This document shows positions 1-11,537 of a stretch of DNA of 62,000 bases, one piece after another. The translations under genes and the position numbers were made by a program. Location: the NCBI RefSeq assembly GCF_001039355.2, contig NW_019775996.1, forward strand, positions 1 to 62,000, written 5' to 3'. Origin of the DNA: Lingula anatina. Taxonomy: Eukaryota; Brachiopoda; Lingulata; Lingulida; Lingulidae. The notes beneath the pieces were generated by a model. It did no database searches. It was not told the DNA's origin and saw nothing but the letters and a program-made list of their open reading frames with translations. Each line of letters opens with the position of its first letter. The first letter of the stretch is position 1.

Positions 1-367
1 TAACCCCCCCCCCCCCAAAAAAAAAAAAAAAAAACAAAAACAAAAACAAACAAAAAAAAAAAAACAAGAGAACACTCAATACGTTTTCAAGGGTGGTTTT
101 TCTAATTATTGTGTGTAAGACAACACAGAAATCTAATAATGTACTTGTAATAAACACCATTTGATCAAAAATATATTTATCACATTCTGAGTGACTCAAT
201 ATCGTGTACAGAAGTTTCACTGCACAAATGTAAACATGTCCACTGTGGTACTACAGTAGGCTAGATATAAATGATATATCAAATGAAAGGCGTGAACGGC
301 GTACGCAACAATTGTACCTCTAAAAGAATCTAATTGTAAGAAAAAAGTAGAAAATGTAAAAACTTAC

Positions 368-660
368 CCGGCTTTACAAGAACAAAATGAATCGGACAAC
401 ATTTTATCGCCGATTTCGATTTGGAGTTAGTGCGGTTCTTCAGTTTTCCTCATCGAGCGCCAACATTGTGCGTCACCATAAATTGTTCCGTTCCCCTCAG
501 AAATCTTCACATTGTGAATATAACCTTGCGTAAAATAGTTCAGTCCTTTTTGAAGAGCCTTTTTTGACACAGATTCACTATTCGGAAGGAAATTAACTGC
601 GATATTTTCTGGTATGTTCTCTAAGGAATCTGACACGATGTTTGTCTGCTCGGTGGCCAT
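368..660 (-). CDS. First coding exon of a SWIM-type zinc-finger protein, with an in-frame stop
   Basis: Reading from an ATG at 660 gives 77 codons ending in RSMRKTEEPH and then TAA at 429-427. The same frame stays open after the stop, through a segment ending SDSFCSCKAG, and then meets a strong splice donor (CGG|GTAAGTT, intron from 367). The order 'ALQKGLNYFTQGYIH ... CWRSMRK.EEPH ... CxC' matches the N-terminal part of animal SWIM-domain proteins, often near or fused to YqaJ-like nucleases; CSCKAG would be the first half of the CxC...CxH zinc site, the second half being on an exon beyond the window. The TAA sits where family members have an ordinary residue, so this is a pseudogene, a polymorphic nonsense allele or a sequence error. 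The family call comes from remembered family patterns, not from a search. Confidence 0.55.
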
Positions 661-1130
661 TTTGACTATTGCTTGTTACACCTAGCAACAGTATCTAAGG
701 GGGCGGAGCTTATCCGCTCATCTCGGAACGGTGAATTGTTATTGCGGAAGGAAATCTAGGCACTGGAGACATATTTGTGAGGTTTTATGGATTTGATGTC
801 CTAATTGGAGAAGGTTAGCTAATGTTTCTTAAGGACTTTCGTACTTTTTTTGTCAACCATTAACCTGCTTAAACGTGAGATCGGCTTTGGATTTTTTTTT
901 ATTCCAGCCAATATACTTTTACCAACAGCCTTTTTCCCACTCTCGTCGCTTAAATACTCAATGTCAGCCGTATAAACTCACTGTAGTACACGTATTGTCG
1001 TCAACATGCTACCAGTAGGAGGTAGTTTTTAGAAAGTTCCTTGTAGCGTGATATTATATTCTAGGATCTGGCAGAACAGTCCAGTAAAAGAGTCCTCAGA
1101 TAAATTGAACAAAAAAGTGAGACAGAAATC
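661..1130. other. Intergenic, between SWIM exon and M-Ras 3' end
   Basis: No coding exon was recognised. The part next to 660 holds a GC-box-like GGGCGGAGC at about 700-708 and is the expected promoter side of the minus-strand SWIM gene. Confidence 0.4.
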
Positions 1131-1146
1131 ACACAAATGACCAAAC

Positions 1147-1152
1147 TTTATT
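1147..1152 (-). terminator. Candidate poly(A) signal of the M-Ras-like gene
   Basis: TTTATT on the plus strand reads AATAAA on the minus strand and is followed downstream on that strand by a GT-rich stretch (GTCATTTGTGTG), a usual cleavage context. It would give a 3'UTR of about 2.8 kb from the stop at 3949. Other AATAAA motifs exist in the interval, so the choice is tentative. Confidence 0.3.
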
Positions 1153-1973
1153 TTGGAAAACAATTATTACACATTTGTAAATTCCATAAACATCATCTAA
1201 AGTTACTTTGCCGTCGACTGTAAATGTAGTAAATGGCAAACCTCCAGTTATTTTGATAAGTGGCACAACTGGTTTGTTCAGACCACAACTGATTTAATAT
1301 ATATATATATCAAAGAATGAGTAATAAAAACGACAATGAATATAATTATTTTGATCGGAGCTCCTCTCTCAATGAAATAAAATATTCATCTTGACCATCA
1401 GGTCTATTGCACATGTTACAGACAAACTGGGAGGAAAATAGATAAATAAATAAATAATAGAAAGTGTTTGACCACAAGAAAAAGTTTTTACAAATACAAC
1501 TCTAGCCACACAAGAGGAGCTCTATTGTGTGCACATACCCATCTGAATTTGAACTTCCAAGATCGAGGTATGCTGAGTACATTGCTAATTCTATGATTTT
1601 CTGTCTTTCTTACACAGTACACTTGAAATAATATGGGAACCGAGAAACTATATAGTACAGGTGCTGAGCTTTCCTGTAATTAAATGCAATGACTTCAGTA
1701 TGCATGAGAGAGAGAGAGAGAGAGAGAGTAAGTCACTTAACGGAATAAGTCCAAACTTTCCATACAAAAATAGGCCCTGAATAAAAAAAGAATTCTGCAG
1801 AGGAACGGGTGTGCGAATGTATCTCGGTAAGTATACCATAAGACAGGAGGCGGTTAAGACACTGCTAAGACACTGTTCCACAACCAATACTTCTCATAAC
1901 AACCACCTAAGTGTTCTCTATATCATTACAATGAGGCTTAAATACATTCATACTTCACATATACAAAATAACT

Positions 1974-2007
<34 letters not shown>

Positions 2008-3948
2008 TCAGAACATGTTCAGAAACATATTTAAGCACATACTGCTGCAAGATCAGTATATGAAGACTACAATCAAAATCACTTTACTAATACCTATGAT
2101 CAAAACTTGTCAAACCTCACGTTGGGCCTTAGCTAATGCAAATAAAATCAAGTTTTAATATCTTACACTGAATATTTGATACCGAAATATCTGTGTATAA
2201 ATGTTATTGTACAACAAAACATCTTGATACTCAGATAGTATAGGCTTAATTCACAATGACAACACAGTCTGCACCTTACAGCTAGCAGTAACAATACAAA
2301 AAAAAAAAAAAAAAAAGGACTAGTAGGTGTACCCTCTACCAGGGTTACAGATTGATCTTTCATTAGGTAGCATTCCCAAAAACCCATCATACTAGCAGGT
2401 TTGATCTAACACTGTGGGAATTCCTGCTAAATTGCATTCAGTGTAAACACCTTAAATACTTGGCACACCTAATCAAGCTGCTAGGGGGTAATTAACCATC
2501 GGGACCATGCAGATCAAGAAGAGCAGAGTGCTAGCAAGGCCGCATCCTAAATATGACGGATCTACATGAAAGGAAAACCGCTTAATACTGTTACGGTCTC
2601 TCCACCTCTCACACGACGCATGGAATCTCGACCGGCTGAATTCAGCTGAAATTTAATTACTGTGCCCCTGCGATCTGAATGGTCCCATAGTAAATCACCC
2701 CCTTGTTACTCAAGAAATCTTGCTAGAAGCCCTGCAGAGTTAAATCGATCCAGCTAGTATGATGGGTTTATGGAAATGCAGTCTTAGATATTCACTGATA
2801 TGTCTCTGGTTTATTCTTGACACCAACTGTCGTGATTAATAAAAAATGTACTTAGTTAATCTGCAGCCCTGGAAGGTGGGGTTTTGGTTGGTTGACATTT
2901 TGCTCATGTCAGACGAAAAAAATAATTAAAGGTAAACCTGGGCATAAACAAAAGTTGAATAAATTAATTAACTGAATGATAATTAAACAAAATATAATTA
3001 ACATAAGCAAGTCCCTTTTACAACAACAAAGTATTCAGGGAGCTAACCTGGTACAAAAAGCAGCTACAAATGTCTTAAGAACTGGGCCGTTACTTGGTTT
3101 AATCTAGTTCAGAACCTCTTCAGTACAGCCTGTATTAAAACTGACATTAGAAAGCATGCCCTACTTTCATAAACATCAAAATATTCTTAAAATGCACGAA
3201 TTGTAATGGGACTCATATATTTGGCAATTGCTGACTTGACATGTTGCCATGGCAACAATGTAACTATGGATACAATGATTCATTTATTCATTACAATAAT
3301 AATAATATTAATACTGATTGTTTCACTGTTTTTCACTATTTCAATTATTATCAACAAGATAACTTTCATCTGGGACCCGTCTGCAATAAGGAGAATTAAC
3401 TAGGTCCTTTTGGACAAACTTTTGTCAAATCTAATTTTCCTCAAGAAAAAAATGATCATCTTGAACCATTTCTAACTGAAAAAACTTATTTTGACACCAA
3501 TCACGATTCATTTTCTGCCCTCTCTGAACAAAAATATCAATATTTACTGGGACATTTTCAAAAAAGTATAGCATAGCTTTAAGTTGATGTATTTTAATTG
3601 AAAATGCACCTTTTTTTCTAACTTGATTCCTTTGGTGGATCAGGTGTTGTCACTGGTCCAAATGTTGACGACGCTGGAACACCAACCCACAATTTTTGAC
3701 AAAATTGGACCAAATAAGACCCACCGACTTTAAAATCTATTTTTACATGTTACAACAAATGTACTGATTGTACTACGTACGATATGTCAGAATACCACAT
3801 AAATATTGAAAGTGAAAATAAATATATATCAACTATCTAAAATCTACCACTTTTGATTTGGAAATAATATTAGAGAAAATATTGAAAATATTGTTGCCTT
3901 CCTTCACTGATGATAAGGATGAGGCTTGATACTTGAGCAAGTTGGAAT
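1153..3948 (-). other. Putative 3'UTR/downstream region of M-Ras gene
   Basis: No coding exon was seen on either strand; the short open frames here lack motifs. The interval contains a (GA)n run near 1708-1728, an A-run at 1978-2005, an A-run near 2296-2315 and the MITE at 2366-2783. Whether all of it is transcribed is not shown by the sequence. Confidence 0.35.
2366..2783. mobile_element. 418-bp Harbinger-like MITE with long TIRs
   Basis: The ends are inverted copies over about 40 bp: the left arm contains AACCCATCATACTAGC and the right arm contains its reverse complement, GCTAGTATGATGGGTT. Both flanks carry TTA (2363-2365 and 2784-2786), the 3-bp target duplication typical of PIF/Harbinger elements. 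Terminal bases resemble those of the 215-bp MITE family (ATTTCC/ATTCCC near the tip), as does an internal GGGGGTAATTAAC. No transposase frame is present, so it is non-autonomous. Confidence 0.65.
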
Positions 3949-6900
3949 TTACAGTATGGAGCACTTGGACTTCTTACGTCTTGTTTTCCGCTTATTGTAA
4001 TCGACAGGCTGGTTCCTGAAAATAGGAAACAATAAACTTTGTCAGCTGAAGCAGCAGGCTACCACAGGGAAAAAACACTCCTTTTCAATTCTGAACCTTC
4101 ACAATAAAGAAAATCATTTAATTATTTTACTGATTTAACAATTATACAGTGAAAAATAACGAAAGCTTGCTCAGAAACCAGTACAACAGGGCCGTAGCCT
4201 CCGGGGGGGCAGGGGGGGCAGCTGCCCCCCCCTGGAATTTGGAATTTTACACACCACACCCTCCCCCCTCGGTAGCTTCGCCCCCTCGTGTCCGCTTACT
4301 GCCCCCCCTGGCATTTTGCTCAGGCTACGGCCCTGTACAATCACCATAAGTTCCAAGCACCCAGAGACTGCAACCTCAGCCAAGAAAATTAATTCTTCCC
4401 AATAATTAACCATTAGCCATTTATTTAATTAATTAATCATGACACCTTACCTAATAACTCTCACAACCTCATGGAAAGCGGCGTCTACATTGAGAGGAGG
4501 ATCTTTAGCACTAGTCTCTATATACTGAACCTGAAACAATATATCATAAATACTATAATAGCATCTACATTGAGAAGAGGGACCTAGTACTAGTCTCTAT
4601 ATACTGAACCTAAAACAATATATCATAAATTCTATAATAGCATCTACATTGAGAGGAGGGACCTTTGCACTAGTCTCTATATACTGAACCTAAAACAATA
4701 AATTGTAAATAACATTGCACCTATATGAAGACTAGATTTGTATATTGGGTTCTATATACACACAAATGAAAATTACAAGACCAATATTCTGCACAAATAT
4801 ATCCTAATTATTACAGCTTGCTTTAGATAACCAAAACCTATAAACATTATTTCCAGAAATGTAATTAATCCATGTATATCTACTTGATTATCATCAAATT
4901 TCACCAAGGCAAAATTAAAAACTAATAATGAAATCCAGTCAATGCAGTCTAGAAGTGCAGACTACTGATCTTACCACCAAATGAAGTGCCAAATCTCCAC
5001 ATCTCTCTCTCTCTCACACACACATATCCTAATCTTACCCCCAGCTGTATTGCCAGATCTCTCCCCTGCTCTCTCTCCCTCCCCCTCTATCTCTCTCTCC
5101 CTCACTCACACACACACACACACACACACATAAGGAGGAGAGCCCAGACTGCTAATCTTACCCCCAACTGTATTGCCAGATCTCTCCCTTGCTCCTCTGG
5201 CACTTTCCTCAGATGAACCAGATCCACTTTGTTGGCTACTAACAACATGGGGTAGGAATCCCTGGAAGACAACAAACATATACTAAGACCCCATTTCCAG
5301 AGATTAGATCGATCTACTTTAGATCGACCTCACTCCCTGGGGGTTCACGCTACATAGCTGTCAGCCCAGCGGACACGAAAGTTAATTACCCTCTTATAGC
5401 TTGTAGTAGGCGGGACGGACATTTAAGCCGGATTATCTGACAGTAATCTAGTTAGACACTCCTCGGGGATAGATCGATCTAAAAGCTCTGGGAATACAGC
5501 CTAATACATAAGATTGATCCACTATGGCCAACTAAATTTGGTACTAAGCTGAGTCACTGTGGAAGTGTTCTCTTCACACATACACTGTACACATACTTTG
5601 TTCCCTACTAACAACATAGGGTAGAAATCCCTGGAAGACAGCAAAACAATAATAATAATAATCAAGATTGATCCTCTGATTGATCAATGAATAAATGATC
5701 ATATGAATCAATCAATCAATAATTGGTGCTGATATTTAAAATAGATAAGAAATGACCACATGAATGCTTATGAATAATTTGAATATTTAAGTCTTTTTAG
5801 AAAGACCTTTTTAAAAAAATTAAAATAAATTTAAATTAACCTAACATGTGCGCTCACTGCACTTCTCACCTGTCTTTAACCCTCAATATCTGTGTGTGGA
5901 AATTTCTAATATTCTCGTAGCTCTGTCGGTCGGTCACAGAGTAGACCAGTAGAAAGCCGTCTCCTTTCCTCATGTATTGCTCTCTCATCGCACTGAACTC
6001 TTCTTGACCTGCTGTGTCCAACACTGGAAGTGAAGAGATTGTGTTACATATACTATTATTGTGTTGGGTGTGACTGGTACTGTGGATGGAGATACTAGTA
6101 TTGCGTTTGGTGTGACAAGCATTGTGTTAGGTGTGACAAACAGTGTGCTGAGTTGCTATCACTGTGTTAGGTGTGACATGCATTTTGTAAAGAAATTTTA
6201 CCTTATTGCACTGATGTTAAACAAAAGCATGATAGCCCTGCCCTAATACAATTCCACATCTAATTCAACTCATGATAAATGATAATGTTCCCAAAGAGCA
6301 TTGCACATGGGATTAAACTGCTGAGATCTATTCAGTTTTTTTTTAATCAATGTATATGACACATAATTATCCATTGACCACAGACACACAGTCAAGTATG
6401 ACTTCCCATCTTTAAGGGAATATGCTGCAAGGGGAGTGGGGAAGGGGGGGGGCAGTGGGGTGGGGTGGGGTGGGGTGTCACAATGACAAGTTCCAAAAAC
6501 ATTCAGGGACGTGGGGGGGGGGGGGGAGAGAACACATGTGCCAGATTATGTTCTCCCATTACCATTCACTGCAGAAAGTGACAAAGTCAAGGTTATGTTC
6601 CATTCAGCTGTACAAAACGATCATTTTCTGATAGTAAAATTGCTTCTGTCTTTTATTAGATAAGCGGAGTGAGCCCAGCAAATTTTTTCACTTAATGCAA
6701 GCCCCAATTTAGCTTCCCCCCCCCCGCCCAACCCCCACCTTAATTAAATTAAACAAACACACATAAATATAAATATACCAATGCACGTTTGCACAGAAAA
6801 GACAGTTGTGGGAATGAATGGGCAAATGACTGTTTTGCAAAATTTTACTTGCCTTTCAAAAATACGTGCAGCACATCTGTCTATTAATTACATGTACATT

Positions 6901-7191
6901 TTCCAGTGTTGTTTCTATATCTACAGGTACATATGTACTGTACTCAGTATACGCACTCTGCAGTGTAAAATGCCCATCCCAACATGTTATTACGAGCAAC
7001 TCACCGTCCAATATGCACCATTCCCCGTCTATCTCCGTGTGCTGAATGTACGAGTCTTCTATCGTCGGGTCGTAGTCCTGTACGAACATTTTCTGGAAAA
7101 ACTGAATGGTTAAAGCGCTCTTGCCGACGCCCCCGTCTCCGACTACCACCAATTTGTACGTCGTGACGATCTCGTTGGGTGGTTTGGACAT
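3949..7191 (-). CDS. mras: M-Ras-like small GTPase, complete, five exons
   Basis: Membrane-anchored Ras-family switch. Coding exons (minus): 7191-7005, 6023-5870, 5261-5162, 4530-4451, 4015-3949; 588 nt, 195 aa, all junctions GT-AG and in phase. Motifs in order: P-loop GDGGVGKSA (about residues 18-26), effector [10 protein letters not shown], switch [26 protein letters not shown] base-recognition loop, [12 protein letters not shown], basic tail and C-terminal CAAX box CSIL. The N-terminal extension ([14 protein letters not shown]), HTEID and the DPPLNVD loop fit M-Ras better than R-Ras or classical Ras. The Gly and Gln positions where oncogenic changes occur are normal. The start is the only ATG before the P-loop. 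CSIL predicts geranylgeranylation. Introns 2 to 4 carry partial copies of exons 3 and 4 (listed separately). Confidence 0.95.
4187..4335. mobile_element. hAT-like MITE with 5-bp target duplication
   Basis: A 149-bp element in the last M-Ras intron. The left end CAGGGCCGTAGCCT is the inverse of the right end AGGCTACGGCCCTG, and both flanks carry TACAA (4182-4186 and 4336-4340). The interior is C/G-run rich and non-coding. The CAGGG tip is typical of hAT-type elements, though a 5-bp duplication is shorter than the common 8 bp. Confidence 0.7.
4481..4712 (-). repeat. Tandem triplication covering the 5' half of M-Ras exon 4
   Basis: About 80-bp units at 4481-4560 (functional exon 4 with upstream intron), 4561-4638 and 4640-4712. 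On the minus strand each copy keeps an AG acceptor followed by GTTCAGTATATAGAGACTAG. The middle copy has lost one base relative to the exon and shifts frame; the third still reads VQYIETSAK but has V for D after it and lacks the 3' half and donor. They look like dead exon fragments but keep usable acceptors. Confidence 0.75.
4965..5075 (-). repeat. Degenerate copies of the 3' half of M-Ras exon 3
   Basis: The stretch 5028-5071 matches the exon 3 end and donor (CTTACCCCCAGCTGTATTGC versus CTTACCCCCAACTGTATTGC at 5157-5176); a weaker copy lies at 4967-5000. They are separated by CT/CA microsatellite. Each retains the reverse-strand GTAAGAT or GTAAGAT-like donor context. Confidence 0.6.
5082..5130. 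repeat. CT/CA microsatellite
   Basis: Compound (CT)n then (CA)n run in the M-Ras intron between exon 3 and its 3'-half copies. Confidence 0.9.
5287..5501 (+). mobile_element. Harbinger-like MITE, copy 1 (215 bp)
   Basis: Starts GACCCCATTTCC and ends GGGAATACAGCC, flanked on both sides by TAA (5284-5286 and 5502-5504). Subterminal AGATCGATCT motifs occur in both arms. It lies in the M-Ras intron beside exon 3. The same 215-bp sequence recurs at 15350, 15701, 40055 and 47299. Confidence 0.8.
5597..5640 (-). repeat. Partial copy of the 5' half of M-Ras exon 3
   Basis: On the minus strand an intact acceptor TCTTCCAG is followed by codons reading [10 protein letters not shown], against [10 protein letters not shown] in the real exon at 5261. 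It stops before the NKVD motif and has no donor, so inclusion would truncate the GTPase. Confidence 0.7.
6060..6180. repeat. Short degenerate tandem repeat
   Basis: About four imperfect copies of GTGTTAGGTGTGAC(A) with 20-40 bp spacing, in M-Ras intron 1 just upstream of exon 2. Confidence 0.5.
6422..6525 (+). repeat. G-rich tract with quadruplex potential
   Basis: Runs of 4-14 G on the plus strand, including a (GGGGT)n block near 6457-6478. The plus strand is the template strand for the M-Ras gene here. Confidence 0.6.
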
Positions 7192-9692
7192 CGTGTGTGT
7201 TGTGTTGAGTCCTTCACGTTCGTTGTTACCTTTAATACCGAACTGAAACGCTTCGATCAGTCTTCAGAGGCCGGTTTTGCTTCAATCCGCCACCAGACAG
7301 AAAAACCTCTCGATGGCGACCTTCACCTTGGTGTCTGTAATATGAACGTCAAACAATTCTCACTTAGCTAACATACGCACGGTGCAGTAGAACTTACAAC
7401 AAAAAGGATATCTTATCTATTTGCACATAAAGAAGTAATTACCGCAATCAGTGGGCTGAACCTACCTGTGTGACACTCACATGGCCTTTAGTAATGTTAT
7501 TGATATGGTCCGGCTTTAAAGTACCTGCTATAAATAACTCGTGATATGATTGGCTGAAACTGCATGTGACGTAAATGTAATATAAAATAGGATTTTTAAA
7601 TAGAACAATGCAAATAATAGTCGGAATATCGACATTATTGTTCTGTCTTTTTACTCTGGGGATATATATAACTGCAAACAATGTCATCTGACACTGGATT
7701 ATTTTTAGATGTAATTTAAATACATGGATTAAATGAGCGCAGCAATTGCGTGGTGTCGCATCTAACACACTAAGTCTAATATATCCATAGGCTAAACACT
7801 GCTACATGTCTTCAGTGAAGAGAAGAAAGTTTGTGGTATAAAGCCATGAATAATTATGAAAATACTGAAAACAGTTACAACAACAGCAATAATAATAATA
7901 ATAATAATAATAATAGTAGTAATGATGATGATGATGATAATTTACTTACCGTTAATATATAAATTGTACAGAGGTAAATTTAATTTGCACCTAGTCCATA
8001 AACATGTCATTTCGTAGTTGATGAAGGTCCAACTGGTATGTTTAAGTTATAAACACAACACAGCGACAACTACATGTGGAAAAACATTGGGAGAGCACAC
8101 GACTGTGCAAGTAATGGTAGAGGTTGGGTATCTTTTTTTTTTTTTTTTTTTTTTTTGGGGGGGGGGTTCTTTAATTAACCAATTTTAATAAATAAATTAA
8201 TTTTGATTAATCAGTTTATGTAATAATCAATTAATGAATCACCACCGTTTCTGTAACTAACCGACAAGGTATAACTCCTCGAACAAACAAACCAGCTAAG
8301 ACAAAGCCATATTTGGAGGAGACAACAAAGAAAATACTTTTGTATTTCATGCCCTTGTTCCGTCAGAGGTTACTTCCACAGAATGTGAAGAAACAATTTC
8401 TACAAATTAAGACGCAAGTTCAACGTAAAAAGAGCTTCATGGCTAGACAGGCACATGTAACCTGTAAAAGTCACTGGCTACTTCAAGGATCTAGGGAATT
8501 CGTGTCCCCCCCCCCCCCCCTTCGTCCAGAAAAAAAAATCTCGGCCATTTCACCCAATTTCCCGTGGAAAAAAAAAGAAAAGAAAAAAAAGGAAAAAAGA
8601 AAAAAAACGAGGAAACTACTCTTATTTTTTCTGAACACGTCACTGGGCGAATTATTGGTATTATTGTCAGGTCGCTGACTCCATAAAACTTGCCAAATCA
8701 TCCCTATTTATTCATCAAACTCATTCAAAGCTCTGATAAGAGTATTTTCTGAAACTAGGTGATGCCCAATGGCATGCTTTCACCGCCCCTCGCCCTTACG
8801 TGCCCCTGGCGTGATCCCGGATTCCGATGTTTTTTAGCAACTTATGAGGTTGATTACATCTGAACATGGGACATCAAAGTCACTCAGGGCCTAATGGCAC
8901 TCCGTCACAAAATTTAATTTTTTCTTTCTTTTTTATCTTAAGATGAAAGTTCACCACATTCCTCTGAAGTGTATCCCGGAGTGGCCGAATTCGTGGGCTT
9001 GGTGAAAAAATATTTGAAGCGAATCGGTGACTCTACTTCTCTCTCTTTCAAACACACATTCTCTCTTTCTCTCTCAAAAACTAATTCTCTCTCTCTCTCT
9101 CTCTCTCTCTCAAATACAAATTCTCTCCCTCTCCCTCTCGAAAACCTTAATTTCTTATTTTTCATCATTGCCCCAAAGCCTTAAAGGTGGTCTCATCACC
9201 TTGTAGACAGTGACACGACGATGTGATTACATCGGATTAAATAAATACATGTGATATTCATGATATTGTTCGCGGTGAATTCTTCAACAACGCCTCTTCC
9301 TTTAAATTTCAAATTCTTGTGAGTGCAAGGCAGCGTGCTTCAGATTAATAAAGATAGCAATTCAAAAAGCGTTTTTAAGTGGTGCAAATTATGGTAAACC
9401 ACCTTCTATTTTTCTCCTTTCTGGTCCTTTGTAAGTGGGGGGTTTAGGAAAACAGCGATGACTATCATGATAAAATCGCTTGAATCATCTCCCGTGTCCA
9501 GGCGCATACATTAGAGTTAACTAGCTCTTCGGGGTGCAGACGACAAAGCTGAGGCAGGGGACGACGCTGGCAGGAGACCGAGAAGAGCGCAGACGATATA
9601 TTTTTTTCTTCTCTTAGAAACTCCAAAAATTCCACTGAAGTATACGCATGCAGTTTCGGTGACACTTTTATGACTTAAACGGTGACCCAGAG
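7192..9692. other. Divergent upstream region between M-Ras and reeler gene
   Basis: Holds the 5'UTR/promoter side of the minus-strand M-Ras gene and the upstream side of the plus-strand reeler gene. No exon was recognised. It contains an (AAT)n run near 7888-7915, a long T-run then G-run at 8132-8166, a C-run at 8507-8520, an A-rich AAAG tract at 8530-8606 and CT-rich microsatellite at 9035-9140. Open frames here have low-complexity translations. Confidence 0.5.
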
Positions 9693-11477
9693 ATGGAATA
9701 CTGCAGCAGGGACGCCATGATTCTTGCAGTTTTAATTTGTTTAAGCACCGTGGCTACAGGTAAGTGGGAGTGTTATACAACCTGGTGAAGATGCCGTAGA
9801 TCGTTTTGAAATATATTCAGTTTCATAACAGTTAACAGGGACTCGGATGGCGTGTTTTGCACATAAAAGAGTAGCTCCACTCGAAATAACATAAAAAGAT
9901 AACAATACATGTAAATTTAAGCCACAAACCTAAAAAATACCAGGCACAAAATGTACTTTAAACAGAGAATTTCAGTCAGCTGGACAAAGAAACAAACAGA
10001 ACAAAAGGTGTCCAACTTGTTTCTCTATTTCTTTTATTAATCTGACCGACAAGTACGACATTTTCGCGCTGGTTTTAAGTATGGTGTTTCCTCCACAAGG
10101 CAATGCGTCTCACGTACAATGCCATGCTGGAGTGATTTTGTCAAGTCATTTCCTCGTTCGTGTCACAATGTTGTCAACAAGGGTTAACATTTTACAATCA
10201 TTTTCAACTTCACCAAACCACCCAATGAATGAGACTACATAATCGTTACTAAATATTCTACTGTTTACGAAATTCAATTTATTTATTCATCAATTTATTA
10301 AGATTTCCATTCAAACAAAATATACTTTATGAATACTTATAGTTTGGAGTTTTATGTAACACATCACAGAGCACACATTTCTGTCGTGTGTGTTTAGGCT
10401 GAAAACTATACTGGACATTTGACCATGATGCTGCATCCTTTGTCATTAAGTTTTTTTATTGGAAAAAATACCTTGCCGCTGAAATGTTAAAATCATTGTG
10501 CAAATTAATAGATAAGAACAAAAATCATATTATAACCCGCTCACTTTATTAAAATTCTATTTCAATTCTTTTATTCAACTGTTTCTTTCTAAGTTATTCC
10601 ATTTATGAATTTTGCGTGATATAGATGTCAAATATAAAACAACTGTCTCGTTTAAGTCTGTAGTATTCATCTGATAAATTCAGGGGTAATACTGATGACC
10701 TTTCTCAGATCACAGCCAGAACTTGAGTCTGAAGTTTAATATTTTATGAAAAGGTTATCAAAGTCTCAACATTTAAATATATAGACTCTAACATTTACGT
10801 CGTCGAAGTCCGTTACTTTGATGACCCCTCTTCGGATTAAGACCCCCGCCAGCGTCTGGGCACTGCCCAGTAATTACACGGTCATCTAAAATGTAAACAC
10901 CAGCGAAATTACACGAATTAAAACTTCTCCTGCAGAGATATGCACGCTGATATACAAATATCTTAGAATGAAATTTCTTGAAGTGCATATGATATTGCAG
11001 TAGTTTAAAACGCAGGTGAGCTTTTATGCATAAAATCAGTTAGGAAATCCAAGCTTGCACGCATTTCGCATACATTTTAGGTCGGGTAATTTTATTGATT
11101 AAAAAGTCACTTTGCAGGTTTATTTGAAGTGATATTCCAAGGACGCATACCAAAGCTGTCATCACTGAGTCAAGTGGTAGTTGATGTAGATGTCATTCAT
11201 TAAACACGATATTACATTCAGCAAATACAGGCGACTGAATTTCGTTTAACGCATAAGGCAGGCAAATTGTTCTGGTCACGCTATGCCATAAATTAAAGCG
11301 TAGTAGTAGGAGAAATTTACCTGGTTGATACAACCTTTAAATAAAAACAGACCTGGGTAAACTATTGTTCTATTCCAGTACATTTAAAACACGAGGTAGT
11401 TCCTAATTGAGGCAATTAAAACATTATACTTTTTATTTTCCAATCCCTTATTTTCTTAAAAAAAAAAAAAAAAAAAA

Positions 11478-11537
<60 letters not shown>

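Noticed and set aside
1648-1887. 79-aa minus-strand frame in M-Ras 3' region
   Set aside because: Contains a Ser-Leu run from a (GA)n microsatellite and has no other support.
7448-7768. 106-aa minus-strand frame upstream of M-Ras
   Set aside because: No start context, domain or splice evidence; AT-rich chance frame.
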